From positions 1 through 64,000 of the forward strand of contig JAFVQW010000054.1 in NCBI GenBank assembly GCA_017504605.1: a stretch of DNA of 64,000 nt, read 5' to 3'. The DNA comes from Clostridia bacterium. GTDB taxonomy: Bacteria; Bacillota; Clostridia; Oscillospirales; CAG-272. The notes under the pieces were generated by a model. It was not told the DNA's origin. It saw only the letters and a list, made by a program, of their open reading frames with translations, and did no database searches. Both the position numbers and the translations under genes were made by a program. Of this stretch, positions 53,649 through 63,304 are shown piece by piece (positions within the stretch are counted from its first letter, which is position 1; each line of letters starts with the position of its first letter).

Positions 53649-56600
53649 ATGAAGCAAGTAGCAAAGAAAAAACTCGGAAAAAACGCAATAGCTCTCATTG
53701 CTCTCTGTTCGGTTATAGCTTTCTTAATAGCGATTTACTTTATCGTCGTGGGCATAGCCGCGAAAAACCAATCGGGCGGCGGCGGGAGCCGTCCTCCCGA
53801 GCTTCTCGAGGGCGAGGGACTCTATCTCAACGTCCCGACGGCCTACCCCTCGGTGAGAGAAAAGGATATAATTTCCATTCTCGTCGTCCAGGGCGAGGAG
53901 ATGTTCGACTTCACCAGGCTTGAGGAGAACGGCAGCTTCTGGATAGGCTACGGCAAGAGCGATGCGGGAATTAAGGAAATGGTACAGTACATTCCCCCCG
54001 TTGCGGGCGCCGAGGGCGGCTTCGACTACGAGTCGCTTTACGCCGTCGAGGAAAACGACGGCTACGGCAGAATTTATCTTCTGACCTATCTGTGCTCGGC
54101 TATCGGCACGCCGATATTCGACCAGCGAATTCTTCTGCCCACGGGCACCGACGAGGCGAGCCGTGAGGAGAGGGCCGCGCTGATTGAGGAATACGGTGTC
54201 AGCGCCGACCGGGCTGTGCAGATTTCCTTTGTTGCCGAGGTGGAGAATGAGGACGGAGAGACCGAAAACCGCCACTACGCCATTCTTCTCGGTGACCGCC
54301 CGATAACGAACAAGGGCTTCTATTACCGAATAGTCGATTACGATGCCGAGGGCAACGCCAAGGCACGCGACTGCATTTACTACACCAATTCCAACTACTT
54401 TGAATATGCTCTCGGCGGAGTTCATACCTTTGTTAAGGGTATGCTCGTCTCCGAGGGACTCGCATCGGACTCCGCGTTCGAGCCCTATCTCACCACCGAC
54501 TTTAAGTCCTGGGTGAACGAGAAGCACGAGGCCGAGGGTGATGCCGTTCTCGAGGGCTCTAAGGTTATTGCCTTCGGCAAATCCGAGCTTCCCGTCGATG
54601 CGGGAGCCGACTATACCCCGGGCGACGACGGATACGAGAGGAACGAGGGCGGATACCTTACCTTTGACCTTGCGGCCCTTAAGTCGCACCGCGACTTCGA
54701 GAGAATAAAAAATATTCTCACCGGGCTTAAAATCGGAGAGGATTATACACTCGACCCCGCGGGGCGTGTCGTAATTACGCTTACCGCCCGCGCGAACGAG
54801 TCGGACAGGCTTCTTATCGATTTCTCCTCGGCCGAGAAGAATACCTACACCGTCTATATTTCATCGGTGGACAGCATTACCTCGGGCGGCACGGTTATAA
54901 CGAAGCACGGTACTAAGGTTGGCAACAATAATGAAATTACCGTCTCGGGCAGCTATACCGTGGGCGGCGAGCGCGTGAGCTTTACGAACGCGACCCTCGA
55001 CCTTAAGGACCATATCCTTCCCGCGAAGGTCGTTACGGCCCTGCGCGGGCTGTCGATAGGTGCGCTCGAGGAGCCCTATTCCTTCGAACTCACCCTCTCG
55101 CGCTCGACCTACGAGTACACCGTCACGGCCGTCGAGGCCGTGCTTGACGGCTCGGGAGAGATAAGCGCCCTCGGCACGCCGACGGCAGGCTATGAAAAAA
55201 TTAAAATAACCTATACTCTTAAAATCGACGGCAGGTCTGTGGGAGACTGCCCGCTTCACGCGGTGCTTGACCTCTCCGAGGAGCTTATCCCCCCCACCGT
55301 GCGCGATTACTTTGCCATCTCGGGCAGTGTCGGAGTACTTTCCGAGCCCCTCGTATTCGAGATTGCCTACAGCGAGCGCTCCTCTTTGATATTTAACGAG
55401 AAGCTCGTCGTGCGCGAGATTACGAATATATTCAGCCCCGACGGCAGGATTATGGATAAGGTTGACGAGACCTCGTTCGTATCCTTTATATACTACGAGA
55501 CGGTAAACGGCGTGCGCGGAGAGGATAAGACGGCCAACATCTCGCTCTCCGACGTCTCCGAGAACCCGAAATGGGCGGGGCTTGTAGATGCCCTCGTCGG
55601 CAAGGGGGCGGGCACGAAGCTTAACAGCACGGTCTACTCGGAGTATCGCTACTACGAGCCGCTGCTCGACTTTACGGCCTATGAAATCGAATACGTCGAT
55701 TGCTTTATCACCTCTGAGATTGTCGCCTCCTTCCGCTACGTCAACGCCTCGGAGCGCGACCCCTACTTCGGCGAATCCTTCTTTGAGAACACTCTCAACA
55801 ACGAGTACAAGCTCTACGGACTTAACGCCTCTGCCTGCGAGGGTGTGGTGCGCTTTTTCGGCGGCATCGCTCGCGAGGGCAGCTCCTCGCATTCCGAGGG
55901 TCTGTCGGGCAAGACGGTGGCCCTCGGCCTCACGCACGAGAATATGGAGAAGTACGGCCTCTACGCGCATACCGTGTATTTCGAGCTTCCCCGCGGAATT
56001 TACGAAATCGAGCGTGAAATAGAGGACGAGAGGGAGGACGGCGGTGCTCCGTCAATTCTTGACGACGTGGTTGACTACGCCTGGTACGGCACGCTCGGCT
56101 TCACTCTCTATATCAGCGCCGAGACGGTGAATGAAAGCGGACAGCGCGTGCGCTATATCGGCTCGGATATGTACGACCTTATCGCCGAGGTCGATGCTAC
56201 CGATATGTACTTCCTCGATATGACGTTCGTTGACTTCTACGCGAGACGGAATATCTTTCTTACCAACCTTCTCGAGCTTAAGGAGCTCGACGTCGAGTTC
56301 TTTATGGAGGACGTATACGGCAGCTACGATTTTGATATAAGAACCCAGGTCGTGTATCTTATATCCGGCGACGGATATATTACGCCCACGACGCAGAAGC
56401 CCGAGGCGGGTGTCTCCTACACCAAGAGCGAGCAGTATATAATCAGCGCCGCGGCCTCGGCCGACTCTATGCCGACCTATCTTAAGGAATACCTTACAAA
56501 AAACGGCAAGAGCGAGGTCAGCGTAAGCACGCTTTACAATTACACCCTCGGCGGCGGCAACAAGCTGCCGAACACCAGCCCCACCGAGACCGTGGGCGTG

Positions 56601-56963
56601 TCGAATTTCCGCACGCTCTACCATATGCTCCTTAATATCCGCTACCAGGATACCTTAAGCGAGGAGGAGCAGAGCGCGGCCCTTCGGACCGAGCTTCTTA
56701 TGAGGCTTAAGCTGAAGCTGCGCGACGAGCAGAACGAGTATTACGTCTACGACTTCTACCGTATCGACGACAGACGGGTTATGGTCTCGCTCTACAAAAC
56801 CGATAGCGAGGGTAACGAAATCGGGGAGATGAAGGTGCAGGATTTCTATATGACGACCTTCTCCTTCAAGACCGTGGTGCTTAATTTCGTGGGCCTCTTT
56901 AACGGCCGCGAGCTCACCACCGATATACCCTATCCCGACTATCCCGAGTATGAGGAAAAGTAA
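53649..56963 (+). CDS. Very large DUF4340-type membrane-anchored protein
   Basis: An 1104-residue protein with a cytoplasmic start, one membrane helix (about 14-35) and an extracytoplasmic remainder with no further membrane segment. Its position after the GldG genes, and recurring beta-rich segments such as YRIVDYDAEGN, IYYTNSNYFEYALGG and TYTVYISSVDSITSGG, fit the DUF4340 proteins seen in such clusters. Those are usually 250-500 residues, so this one has repeated or added domains. GTAAGGAGGAGAG precedes the start. Function unknown; a structural or substrate-gathering partner of the ABC complex is my inference. Confidence 0.75.
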   Translation: MKQVAKKKLGKNAIALIALCSVIAFLIAIYFIVVGIAAKNQSGGGGSRPPELLEGEGLYLNVPTAYPSVREKDIISILVVQGEEMFDFTRLEENGSFWIGYGKSDAGIKEMVQYIPPVAGAEGGFDYESLYAVEENDGYGRIYLLTYLCSAIGTPIFDQRILLPTGTDEASREERAALIEEYGVSADRAVQISFVAEVENEDGETENRHYAILLGDRPITNKGFYYRIVDYDAEGNAKARDCIYYTNSNYFEYALGGVHTFVKGMLVSEGLASDSAFEPYLTTDFKSWVNEKHEAEGDAVLEGSKVIAFGKSELPVDAGADYTPGDDGYERNEGGYLTFDLAALKSHRDFERIKNILTGLKIGEDYTLDPAGRVVITLTARANESDRLLIDFSSAEKNTYTVYISSVDSITSGGTVITKHGTKVGNNNEITVSGSYTVGGERVSFTNATLDLKDHILPAKVVTALRGLSIGALEEPYSFELTLSRSTYEYTVTAVEAVLDGSGEISALGTPTAGYEKIKITYTLKIDGRSVGDCPLHAVLDLSEELIPPTVRDYFAISGSVGVLSEPLVFEIAYSERSSLIFNEKLVVREITNIFSPDGRIMDKVDETSFVSFIYYETVNGVRGEDKTANISLSDVSENPKWAGLVDALVGKGAGTKLNSTVYSEYRYYEPLLDFTAYEIEYVDCFITSEIVASFRYVNASERDPYFGESFFENTLNNEYKLYGLNASACEGVVRFFGGIAREGSSSHSEGLSGKTVALGLTHENMEKYGLYAHTVYFELPRGIYEIEREIEDEREDGGAPSILDDVVDYAWYGTLGFTLYISAETVNESGQRVRYIGSDMYDLIAEVDATDMYFLDMTFVDFYARRNIFLTNLLELKELDVEFFMEDVYGSYDFDIRTQVVYLISGDGYITPTTQKPEAGVSYTKSEQYIISAAASADSMPTYLKEYLTKNGKSEVSVSTLYNYTLGGGNKLPNTSPTETVGVSNFRTLYHMLLNIRYQDTLSEEEQSAALRTELLMRLKLKLRDEQNEYYVYDFYRIDDRRVMVSLYKTDSEGNEIGEMKVQDFYMTTFSFKTVVLNFVGLFNGRELTTDIPYPDYPEYEEK

Positions 56964-56998
56964 TTTTTAAATAAATATAATATTTTTTAAAAAAACAT

Positions 56999-57027
56999 TT
57001 GCATTTTCTCTCTCGTTGTGTTATAAT
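56999..57027 (+). promoter_or_regulatory. Promoter of the trigger-factor-like lipoprotein gene
   Basis: TTGCAT (56999-57004), 17 bp, TATAAT (57022-57027), followed by a leader of about 55 nt with AGAAGGAAAA. It separates this gene from the ABC cluster. Confidence 0.78.
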
Positions 57028-57085
57028 AGACAAAGCATTGATAAATGTGTTTAAAAAAACAATCATATAGAAGGAAAAACGACAG

Positions 57086-59137
57086 ATGAAAAAGAGAATT
57101 ATTGCACTTATTCTCGTTACGGTTATGGCACTTCTTTCGCTCGTTGGCTGCGGATACAGCTATGCGAAGGACGATATGTCCGACTACGCGACGATGAACG
57201 GTCAGATTGACGGGAAGGATTTTGCTGCCGCGCTGCTTGCGCTTGCTATTGCTGACGGCGACTTCGGCACCGACGAGACCGTAAGAATTGAGAAGGTAAA
57301 CGACGTTATCTTTACCGCTCTTGCGAAGGAGGCTGACACCGAGGCAAAGAAGACCGAGGGCACTCCCGACAAGTACGACCTCGTATATTACGTATATTAC
57401 TGCACCGCAGAGGTTAAGGGTGAGACCGAGGGCTCTACCAAGACGGTTACCCTCTTTGCAAGCAATATGAAGCAGTCGAGCGCGGTTAAGGTTCAGACCG
57501 GCCTTTACTCGAACGAGGGTCTTAGCAAGGATATCGCCGATGCGGTAGCCGCTATCGACTTCTCGACCTATGCATACAAGACCAGAACCGACGGCACGGT
57601 TGCTGAGGGCGACAGAATAGTAGTCTCCTACACCAAGACCTATTCCACCACCTCGACCGACACCTCTATTACCAAGCCCGCTACGGTTACCCAGTCTTAC
57701 GTAGAGATTGACGCTAACCACGAGCTTTACTCTCAGCTTGTAGGCAAGAGCGTTAACACCACCGTCTCCATTCCGGACGGTAAGGAGACCGTTAACGGCC
57801 ATGAGTTTGACGTAAAGTATACCGGCGTTAAGGTTCAGTGGGTTGTTGAGAACAGCATCAAGATTGGCGAGTTCACCGACACCACCTATACCGCCTCCAA
57901 GAAGGTTAAGGACGTAAACGGCGTTGAGTACGACATCAAGGACGTTGAGCTTACCTATCACGTATTCCCCGTATATTTCCTTGAGACCCCCGCTCTTGAT
58001 GCCGATGCAGTGCTCCGCACTCTTCTCGGTGACAAGATTGCCGCGGCTCACGACCACAACGACGACGGCGACTTTGACGACGACGAGGACGATAAGGGAA
58101 GCCTTGAAATCTTCGCCGACCTCACGCTTAAGTACACTCCCGCAGAGGGTGATGCGGTAACCCTCAACGCTCTCGTTGAGGAGCTTGCTAAGCTTCAGGA
58201 GACCCTCACCGATGCGAAGAAGAACACCGAGACCAAGCAGGAGGCCTTTGACAAGGCTAAGGATGCCGTAGATAAGGCAGGCGGATATGACAAGGCTACT
58301 CAGGCCGAGAAGGACGCTTATGATGCGGCAAAGCTCGCGCTTGAAGGTAAGCCCGCAACCGATACCGAGGAGAAGGTAGAGGGTGCGAAGGACAAGGAGG
58401 CGAAGGCTCAGTCCGACGTCGACGCACAGATTGAGAAAATCTTTGATATCACTCCCGCAGGCGAGAAGACCATTAAGGAGCTTATCGTTGCCGACTACGA
58501 GAAGTCTCAGTACGACACTCTTCTCGAGGCCTACAAGAGCGAGCTTAAGGCTAACCTTGCCAAGGCAGTTTACGAGACCCTCGATAAGTATCTCGTATAC
58601 AGCGGCGATCTTCCCAAGCGCGCCGTTAACGATATGTACGACCGTCTTATGAACGAGTACAAGTACGATTACAACGAGGGCAATTACAGCTCCACCTCTT
58701 CCTCTAAGGTATCTAACTACGACTACTACAAGAACCGTGGCAAGTTCCTCGGCTACCTCATCGCACAGGATGAGCTTAAGCTTGATAAGAACGCCTCGAT
58801 GAAGGATGCCAAGGCGGCTGTTCGCAGAATTGCCGAGGACGAGGTTAAAGAGATTATCGGCGTATACGTTCTCGCCGACTACTACAACATCTCTCTCACC
58901 GAGGAGGAGATTGATGCAGCCGAGAATATGGCTGAGTACTATGAGTATATCTTCGGCAGCGAGGTTGTAAGTAAGGACGACTTCATTCACTCCGAGCTCT
59001 TCGACAAGGTTATGAACCATATCCTTGAGATTGACGAGGACGGAGAGGACGCCGAGAACAAGAATAAGGTTATGTACTCTCGCGTTGACTACACCATTAA
59101 GGAAGAGACCGAAGAGGACGAGACCGAGGGCGAGTAA
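57086..59137 (+). CDS. Exported lipoprotein with trigger-factor-like PPIase and chaperone domains
   Basis: A 683-residue lipoprotein (lipobox LSLVGC, Cys22). Residues about 170-330 resemble an FKBP/trigger-factor PPIase (EGDRIVVSYTKTY, LYSQLVGKSV, a GHEFDVKYTGVKV strand). An acidic loop (DHNDDGDFDDDEDDKG near 325-340) and a charged coiled-coil insert (about 360-445) follow. The C-terminal part (about 460-640) resembles the helical trigger-factor chaperone arm, with VYVLADYYNISLTEEEIDAAE. The ribosome-binding domain is absent. It probably folds secreted or surface proteins. Its codon use is more A/T-ending than its neighbours', as in highly expressed genes. Confidence 0.72.
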   Translation: MKKRIIALILVTVMALLSLVGCGYSYAKDDMSDYATMNGQIDGKDFAAALLALAIADGDFGTDETVRIEKVNDVIFTALAKEADTEAKKTEGTPDKYDLVYYVYYCTAEVKGETEGSTKTVTLFASNMKQSSAVKVQTGLYSNEGLSKDIADAVAAIDFSTYAYKTRTDGTVAEGDRIVVSYTKTYSTTSTDTSITKPATVTQSYVEIDANHELYSQLVGKSVNTTVSIPDGKETVNGHEFDVKYTGVKVQWVVENSIKIGEFTDTTYTASKKVKDVNGVEYDIKDVELTYHVFPVYFLETPALDADAVLRTLLGDKIAAAHDHNDDGDFDDDEDDKGSLEIFADLTLKYTPAEGDAVTLNALVEELAKLQETLTDAKKNTETKQEAFDKAKDAVDKAGGYDKATQAEKDAYDAAKLALEGKPATDTEEKVEGAKDKEAKAQSDVDAQIEKIFDITPAGEKTIKELIVADYEKSQYDTLLEAYKSELKANLAKAVYETLDKYLVYSGDLPKRAVNDMYDRLMNEYKYDYNEGNYSSTSSSKVSNYDYYKNRGKFLGYLIAQDELKLDKNASMKDAKAAVRRIAEDEVKEIIGVYVLADYYNISLTEEEIDAAENMAEYYEYIFGSEVVSKDDFIHSELFDKVMNHILEIDEDGEDAENKNKVMYSRVDYTIKEETEEDETEGE

Positions 59138-59150
59138 TAACGCCCGATAC

Positions 59151-59204
59151 GGACTGCACTGACAGCGAGCCTATGACTATCCTGTCAGGGCAGTCCTTTA
59201 TTTT
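59151..59204 (+). terminator. Terminator after the trigger-factor-like lipoprotein gene
   Basis: GGACTGC (59151-59157) plus CTGACAG (59159-59165) pair with CTGTCAG (59182-59188) plus GCAGTCC (59190-59196), followed by TTTATTTT. It lies just before the rnhA ribosome site (AAGGAGAG). Confidence 0.85.
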
Positions 59205-59215
59205 AAGGAGAGATT

Positions 59216-59647
59216 ATGAAGGAAGTAGCTCTGTACACCGACGGCGCCTGCCGCGGTAACCCCGGCCGCGGCGGCTGGGGTGCAATCCTCGTATACGGTA
59301 AGCACGAGAGGGAGATGTCGGGCGGCGAGGCTCTGACAACGAATAACCGTATGGAGCTTATCGGCGCCATTGAGGGACTTTCGGCGCTGAAGGAGCCCTG
59401 CTCGGTAACGCTTTATTCGGACTCGAAGTATCTGACCGATGCCTTCAACGAGGGCTGGGTAGAGGGCTGGCGCGAGCACGGCTGGCGGCGCGGGCGCGAG
59501 GAGCTTAAAAACCCCGACCTCTGGGCTCGCCTTTACGAGCTTACAAGGATACATAGTGTGAAATTTATCTGGGTGAAGGGACACGCGGGCCACCCCTACA
59601 ACGAGAGGTGCGATGCGCTCGCGACGGCGTATGCCGATAGTCTGTAG
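59216..59647 (+). CDS. rnhA: Ribonuclease HI
   Basis: Degrades the RNA strand of RNA-DNA hybrids. The 143 residues contain the full active site: [12 protein letters not shown] (Asp9), TTNNRMEL (Glu47), LYSDSKYL (Asp69), and [17 protein letters not shown] (His123, Asp133). The length is that of a minimal RNase HI without a hybrid-binding domain. AAGGAGAG precedes the ATG. It is embedded between two exported trigger-factor-like genes with no obvious functional link, and is 17 bp from the next gene. Confidence 0.95.
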   Translation: MKEVALYTDGACRGNPGRGGWGAILVYGKHEREMSGGEALTTNNRMELIGAIEGLSALKEPCSVTLYSDSKYLTDAFNEGWVEGWREHGWRRGREELKNPDLWARLYELTRIHSVKFIWVKGHAGHPYNERCDALATAYADSL

Positions 59648-59664
59648 CTGAAAGCGGAGAATAT

Positions 59665-61365
59665 ATGAGTAAGAAAAAGAAAAGAAAAAGACCCGCTCCG
59701 AGCCCCGTGACGAGGGCCGCGAGCGCGCCGAAGAGACCGCCTCTAAGCCCGAGGCAGAGGCGAGAGAGGGAGGCCTTGGCTGCGCGGCGAAGGAGGGTTG
59801 CGCTGATTGTAACCGCGATAGTTCTGCTCGTGGCAACAGTCGCCACGGTAATTACGCTTCTTATTATTAATATACAAAAGCAGAAAAGAATAAATTACCT
59901 TAGCGACAACCTCGGAAAATACGTAAGCGTATCCCCCGAGGTTTATCGGAATATAAAATATACGAGCACGCTCGACCCCGTCGGTGAGCGCGACGTTGAT
60001 GTCGCCATATCCCGCCTGCTCGCACAGAATAAGGGTGCTGCCGAGAACGGCGGTGCGTTTATGAGATGGCTCACGCTCTCGGTCGGTGACACGGTGGAGC
60101 TTTACTACCGCGGCTATACGCTCGAGGGGGGCGTGCGGAGCTATTTTGACGGCGGCTGCAACCTCTATGCGATGTTAGAGGAGAGAACTCAGGCGGAGAA
60201 GGAGAAGGATTATATCGAGCTCGGCTCGGGCACGCTCCTTTTCGAAGAGGAGCTGCTCGGATATAAGACGGTGGATTATGCGACCCTTGAGGCGAGCGAC
60301 CTCGGCACCGTTCTTGACGGCGATATTCTGTATATTACCTACTCGGTAATTAATCCCGAGGGCAACGACCAGACCAACGTGCCGACACACGTCTCGCTTG
60401 TCGACGGCTCGGCCGAGGCGCTCTTCGGTGAGGGCTTCAACGATTTTATTCTCGGTAAGCCCGTCGGTAAGCTGCTCCCCGACAGCTTCGTGTCGGCGGG
60501 CGAGGGCGGCGACCGCGTCTTCTACGACATTACAGTTCACGGGCGCTTCTCTCTGACCGAGGGCGAGGTGCTGACGGTCGAGACCTATTTTCCCGAGGAT
60601 TATCAGGCCGAGGATATGCGGGGCGTTATCGCATACTTCGAGATATTCGTTATGGGCGGAATTGAATACAGCGTGCCCGAATATAACGACGAATTCATTA
60701 CCGACACGCTCGGCGTGAGTGCGGCGGATTTGCGCTATTACCTCGGTGATACCCTCGCCGAGCGCTACCGCGCTTATCTGTTAGATACGCTACAGGAGGA
60801 AAGAGCGGCGAGGCTTAACGCCCTTGTCGAGGAGAAAATATGGGAGGAGCTCTTCCGCGGCGCGAGCATAAAGAGGCTACCGCGCTTCGAGGTCGATGCC
60901 GTCTATACCGAAATGCTTCTGAACCTTGAGGCCGAGTACGCCTACTACGAGAGCTCGGGTATCTACTCATCTATCGGCGACTACGTTATACAGACCTACG
61001 GGCTCCCCGCGGGCACCGACTTTCGGGACTATATACGCGAGGAGGCGGAGCTCAGTGTAAAGGAGCGGCTGATATTCTACACCGTGGCAAGACAGGAGGG
61101 CCTTCTTCCCGAGGGCGAGGAGTTCGAGCGGGTGCGCGACGAGATTTACAACGATACGCTCGAGCGCTATCTCGAGTCTGCCAACTGCTACCCCGATAAG
61201 TACGAGACCGAGGAGAAATATCTCGAGGCCCGTGCCGCCTTTGAGAAGCAGATGAAGGCCTTTTACGACGAGAACTACGGTGAGGATTATTTCACGGTCG
61301 AGGGCCATTACAGGTACGTTATGAATATGCTTTGTGAGCTTGTGGACGTAACCGAGACAAAATAA
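59665..61365 (+). CDS. Membrane-anchored trigger-factor-like PPIase
   Basis: A 566-residue protein with a very basic cytoplasmic start (KKKKRKRPAPSP...), one membrane helix (about 46-70) and an exported remainder. Residues about 140-290 look like the FKBP-type domain of trigger factor (VGDTVELYYRGYTLEGG, YIELGSGTLLFEEELLG). The segment VETYFPEDYQAEDMRGVIAYFEIFV...VPEYNDEFITD closely follows the trigger-factor pattern FPEDY-A-x-x-L-x-G-x-x-x-x-F...P-E-x-D-D-E-F. The C-terminal half is helical. The N-terminal ribosome-binding domain is replaced by the anchor. It likely folds proteins at the outer membrane face. Confidence 0.78.
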   Translation: MSKKKKRKRPAPSPVTRAASAPKRPPLSPRQRREREALAARRRRVALIVTAIVLLVATVATVITLLIINIQKQKRINYLSDNLGKYVSVSPEVYRNIKYTSTLDPVGERDVDVAISRLLAQNKGAAENGGAFMRWLTLSVGDTVELYYRGYTLEGGVRSYFDGGCNLYAMLEERTQAEKEKDYIELGSGTLLFEEELLGYKTVDYATLEASDLGTVLDGDILYITYSVINPEGNDQTNVPTHVSLVDGSAEALFGEGFNDFILGKPVGKLLPDSFVSAGEGGDRVFYDITVHGRFSLTEGEVLTVETYFPEDYQAEDMRGVIAYFEIFVMGGIEYSVPEYNDEFITDTLGVSAADLRYYLGDTLAERYRAYLLDTLQEERAARLNALVEEKIWEELFRGASIKRLPRFEVDAVYTEMLLNLEAEYAYYESSGIYSSIGDYVIQTYGLPAGTDFRDYIREEAELSVKERLIFYTVARQEGLLPEGEEFERVRDEIYNDTLERYLESANCYPDKYETEEKYLEARAAFEKQMKAFYDENYGEDYFTVEGHYRYVMNMLCELVDVTETK

Positions 61366-61366
61366 T

Positions 61367-61414
61367 AAAAAGAGAGAACACCTCGGCCTAAAAAACCGAT
61401 TTGTTCTCTCTTTC
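61367..61414. terminator. Bidirectional terminator, copy 4 of the recurrent family
   Basis: AAAAAGAGAGAACA (61367-61380) with TGTTCTCTCTTT (61402-61413) and an inner CGG/CCG. The outer arms equal those at 8001 and 9122, while the inner stem differs. It serves the trigger-factor-like gene (+) and the Sel1 gene (-). Confidence 0.85.
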
Positions 61415-61432
61415 TTTATATATACTGTAGAT

Positions 61433-63178
61433 TTAATCCTTACGGCGCGACATTTTAAGAACGGCGAGCTTGTACACCGCTCTCGGGTCGCGGAACCTGA
61501 GGCTGAAGGCGCGGTCGTAAAGAGCAAACGCTCTCTCGCGCTCGGTGGGAATACCGAGACCGAACTCGAACATACAGCCGAGTGTATATATGCCCTTACC
61601 GTGGTCGAGCCTGTCGCAGAGCTCGAGGGTGTCCTTTGCCTCGGTAAATTTCTTCTGATAAATCAGGCGCATAGCGCGCGAGTAGAGCGAGGCGGCAATA
61701 TGCCGCTTCTTGTTTTCAAGAAGCCGGACGAGCTCCTCCCTTGCCTCGGTATAGCCGTATTTGCCCGCGCGGACGAGCACCTCGCGCGCACGGTCAAAGT
61801 CAAAGGCGGTACCGATGCCCCTCGAGTAGCAGAGGCCGAGAGGGTAGAGCGCCGAGGTATCTCCCGCCTCGACGGCACGGAGAAACCAGGAATAGGCGCG
61901 GCGGCGGTCGGCCTCGGTGCCGAGCCCGCGAAGGAAGCAAAGGCCGAGCTCACGGTAGGCGGGGATATGACCCATTCCCGCGCTGATGCAAAGATAGCGG
62001 AAGGCGTCCTCGGGCGAGGCGGTCTCTGCCATAAGGGCGAGCTCCTCACGCCGTGCACGAAGGCCCTCGGCCTTCTCTCTCGCGGTGGTAACGCCCTCGC
62101 GCGCGGCGAGGTCAAAGAGGCGTATTGCCTCGGGAATATCACGCTCGACGAGCTCACCCTTAAGGTAGACGTCGCCCATAATTTCATAGGCACTGTTCTG
62201 TCCGCCCTCGGCGGCAGAGCGGTAGTGATTAAGCGCACGCTCGGGAGAGCGGGGAACAATCTTACCCGCTATGTAGATGTCTCCGAGCCTGCGGTATGCC
62301 TCGGCACAGCCGTGCACCGCCGCACTCTCGAGCAGGTCAATAGCCTCGGCCGCATCGGCCTTAACCCCGAGCCCCTCGGCGTAGCAGACGGCGAGAGCAG
62401 TGCGCATCGACATATCGCCCTCGTTTGAGAGCAGCTCGGCAATACGGCAGAAGGCCGAGTGAAGGCCGAGCTCACGCGCATCGTGGGCGAGCGAATGGAG
62501 CATAGCACTATAGCTTGGGTGACGGGGTGCGGGCGGCTCGGCCGCCTTAACCTGCCGTAGCTGATAGGCGAGACGGAGCGCGTTAATCGGCGGGAGCACG
62601 AATTTATCGAGATACCACTTTGCGAAGGCGCTCGAGGGGGGCGTGCCGAGGCCCTCGGCATATCTTTTTGCAAGAGTGACTATACTGTCGGTGTCGTCTG
62701 CCGCGGCGGCAAGCGCGAGGTAGTAATTGGCCGCCTCGTCCTCACCGCGGCGTATAAGCTCCTCTGCGAGCACGGGATAGGCCTCAAGACAGCCGATGAC
62801 GGCCGAGAAGCGGAGCCAGAAGAAGGCCGCCTCACGGTTCTCGCGCCCGACGAGGCGGGAGTAGCGGAAGCAGGAGTATGGGTCGCACTGCTCGGCGGCG
62901 AGGCCAAAGTAGTGCATAGCGAGGTCGAGGTCGCGCGTGGCTATCTCGCCGCGCTCGAGAATTCTGCCGTACTCGCGCATAGCGCGAAGATTGCCGAAGT
63001 CGGCAAGAATACGGTAGCCCTCGGCCGCAATCTCAAACTCCTTGGCATCGAATGCACGGGCAACCTCGCGCTCGATGTCGGCGAGCTCCTCTGCACCGAG
63101 TGCATATTTTTCTTTACATTTCGGGCATATAACTCCGGTATATTCGGACACGTGTCCGCAGGAAGTGCATCTTATCAT
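61433..63178 (-). CDS. Sel1-repeat protein with N-terminal zinc ribbon
   Basis: A 581-residue cytoplasmic protein. The start MIRCTSCGH at 63178 is chosen because the longer frame begins inside the promoter. A zinc ribbon (C4, C7, C18, C21) opens the protein. Numerous Sel1/TPR-like helical repeats of 36 residues follow, for example AIDLLESAAVHGCAEAYRRLGDIYIAG, ALNHYRSAAEGGQNSAYEIMGDVYLKG and AYSWFLRAVEAGDTSALYPLGLCYSRG. Such proteins are scaffolds in signalling or stress responses. There is no export signal. Single-gene unit, convergent with the trigger-factor-like gene. Confidence 0.85.
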   Translation of the reverse strand: MIRCTSCGHVSEYTGVICPKCKEKYALGAEELADIEREVARAFDAKEFEIAAEGYRILADFGNLRAMREYGRILERGEIATRDLDLAMHYFGLAAEQCDPYSCFRYSRLVGRENREAAFFWLRFSAVIGCLEAYPVLAEELIRRGEDEAANYYLALAAAADDTDSIVTLAKRYAEGLGTPPSSAFAKWYLDKFVLPPINALRLAYQLRQVKAAEPPAPRHPSYSAMLHSLAHDARELGLHSAFCRIAELLSNEGDMSMRTALAVCYAEGLGVKADAAEAIDLLESAAVHGCAEAYRRLGDIYIAGKIVPRSPERALNHYRSAAEGGQNSAYEIMGDVYLKGELVERDIPEAIRLFDLAAREGVTTAREKAEGLRARREELALMAETASPEDAFRYLCISAGMGHIPAYRELGLCFLRGLGTEADRRRAYSWFLRAVEAGDTSALYPLGLCYSRGIGTAFDFDRAREVLVRAGKYGYTEAREELVRLLENKKRHIAASLYSRAMRLIYQKKFTEAKDTLELCDRLDHGKGIYTLGCMFEFGLGIPTERERAFALYDRAFSLRFRDPRAVYKLAVLKMSRRKD

Positions 63179-63209
63179 AAATGTCCCCCAATTTTTATCT
63201 GTTATATAA

Positions 63210-63238
63210 ATTTTACTATAAAAATCTTCTTTTGTCAA
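63210..63238 (-). promoter_or_regulatory. Promoter of the Sel1-repeat gene
   Basis: Minus-strand TTGACA (63233-63238), 17 bp, TAAAAT (63210-63215), 32 bp before the start, with an unusual GGGGGAC ribosome site. Confidence 0.83.
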
Positions 63239-63304
63239 CCTTGATAAATAATTTTAAGTCTGTTTGGAAAATATATATAAAAAATGAAAGGAAGAGGACC
63301 TCGT

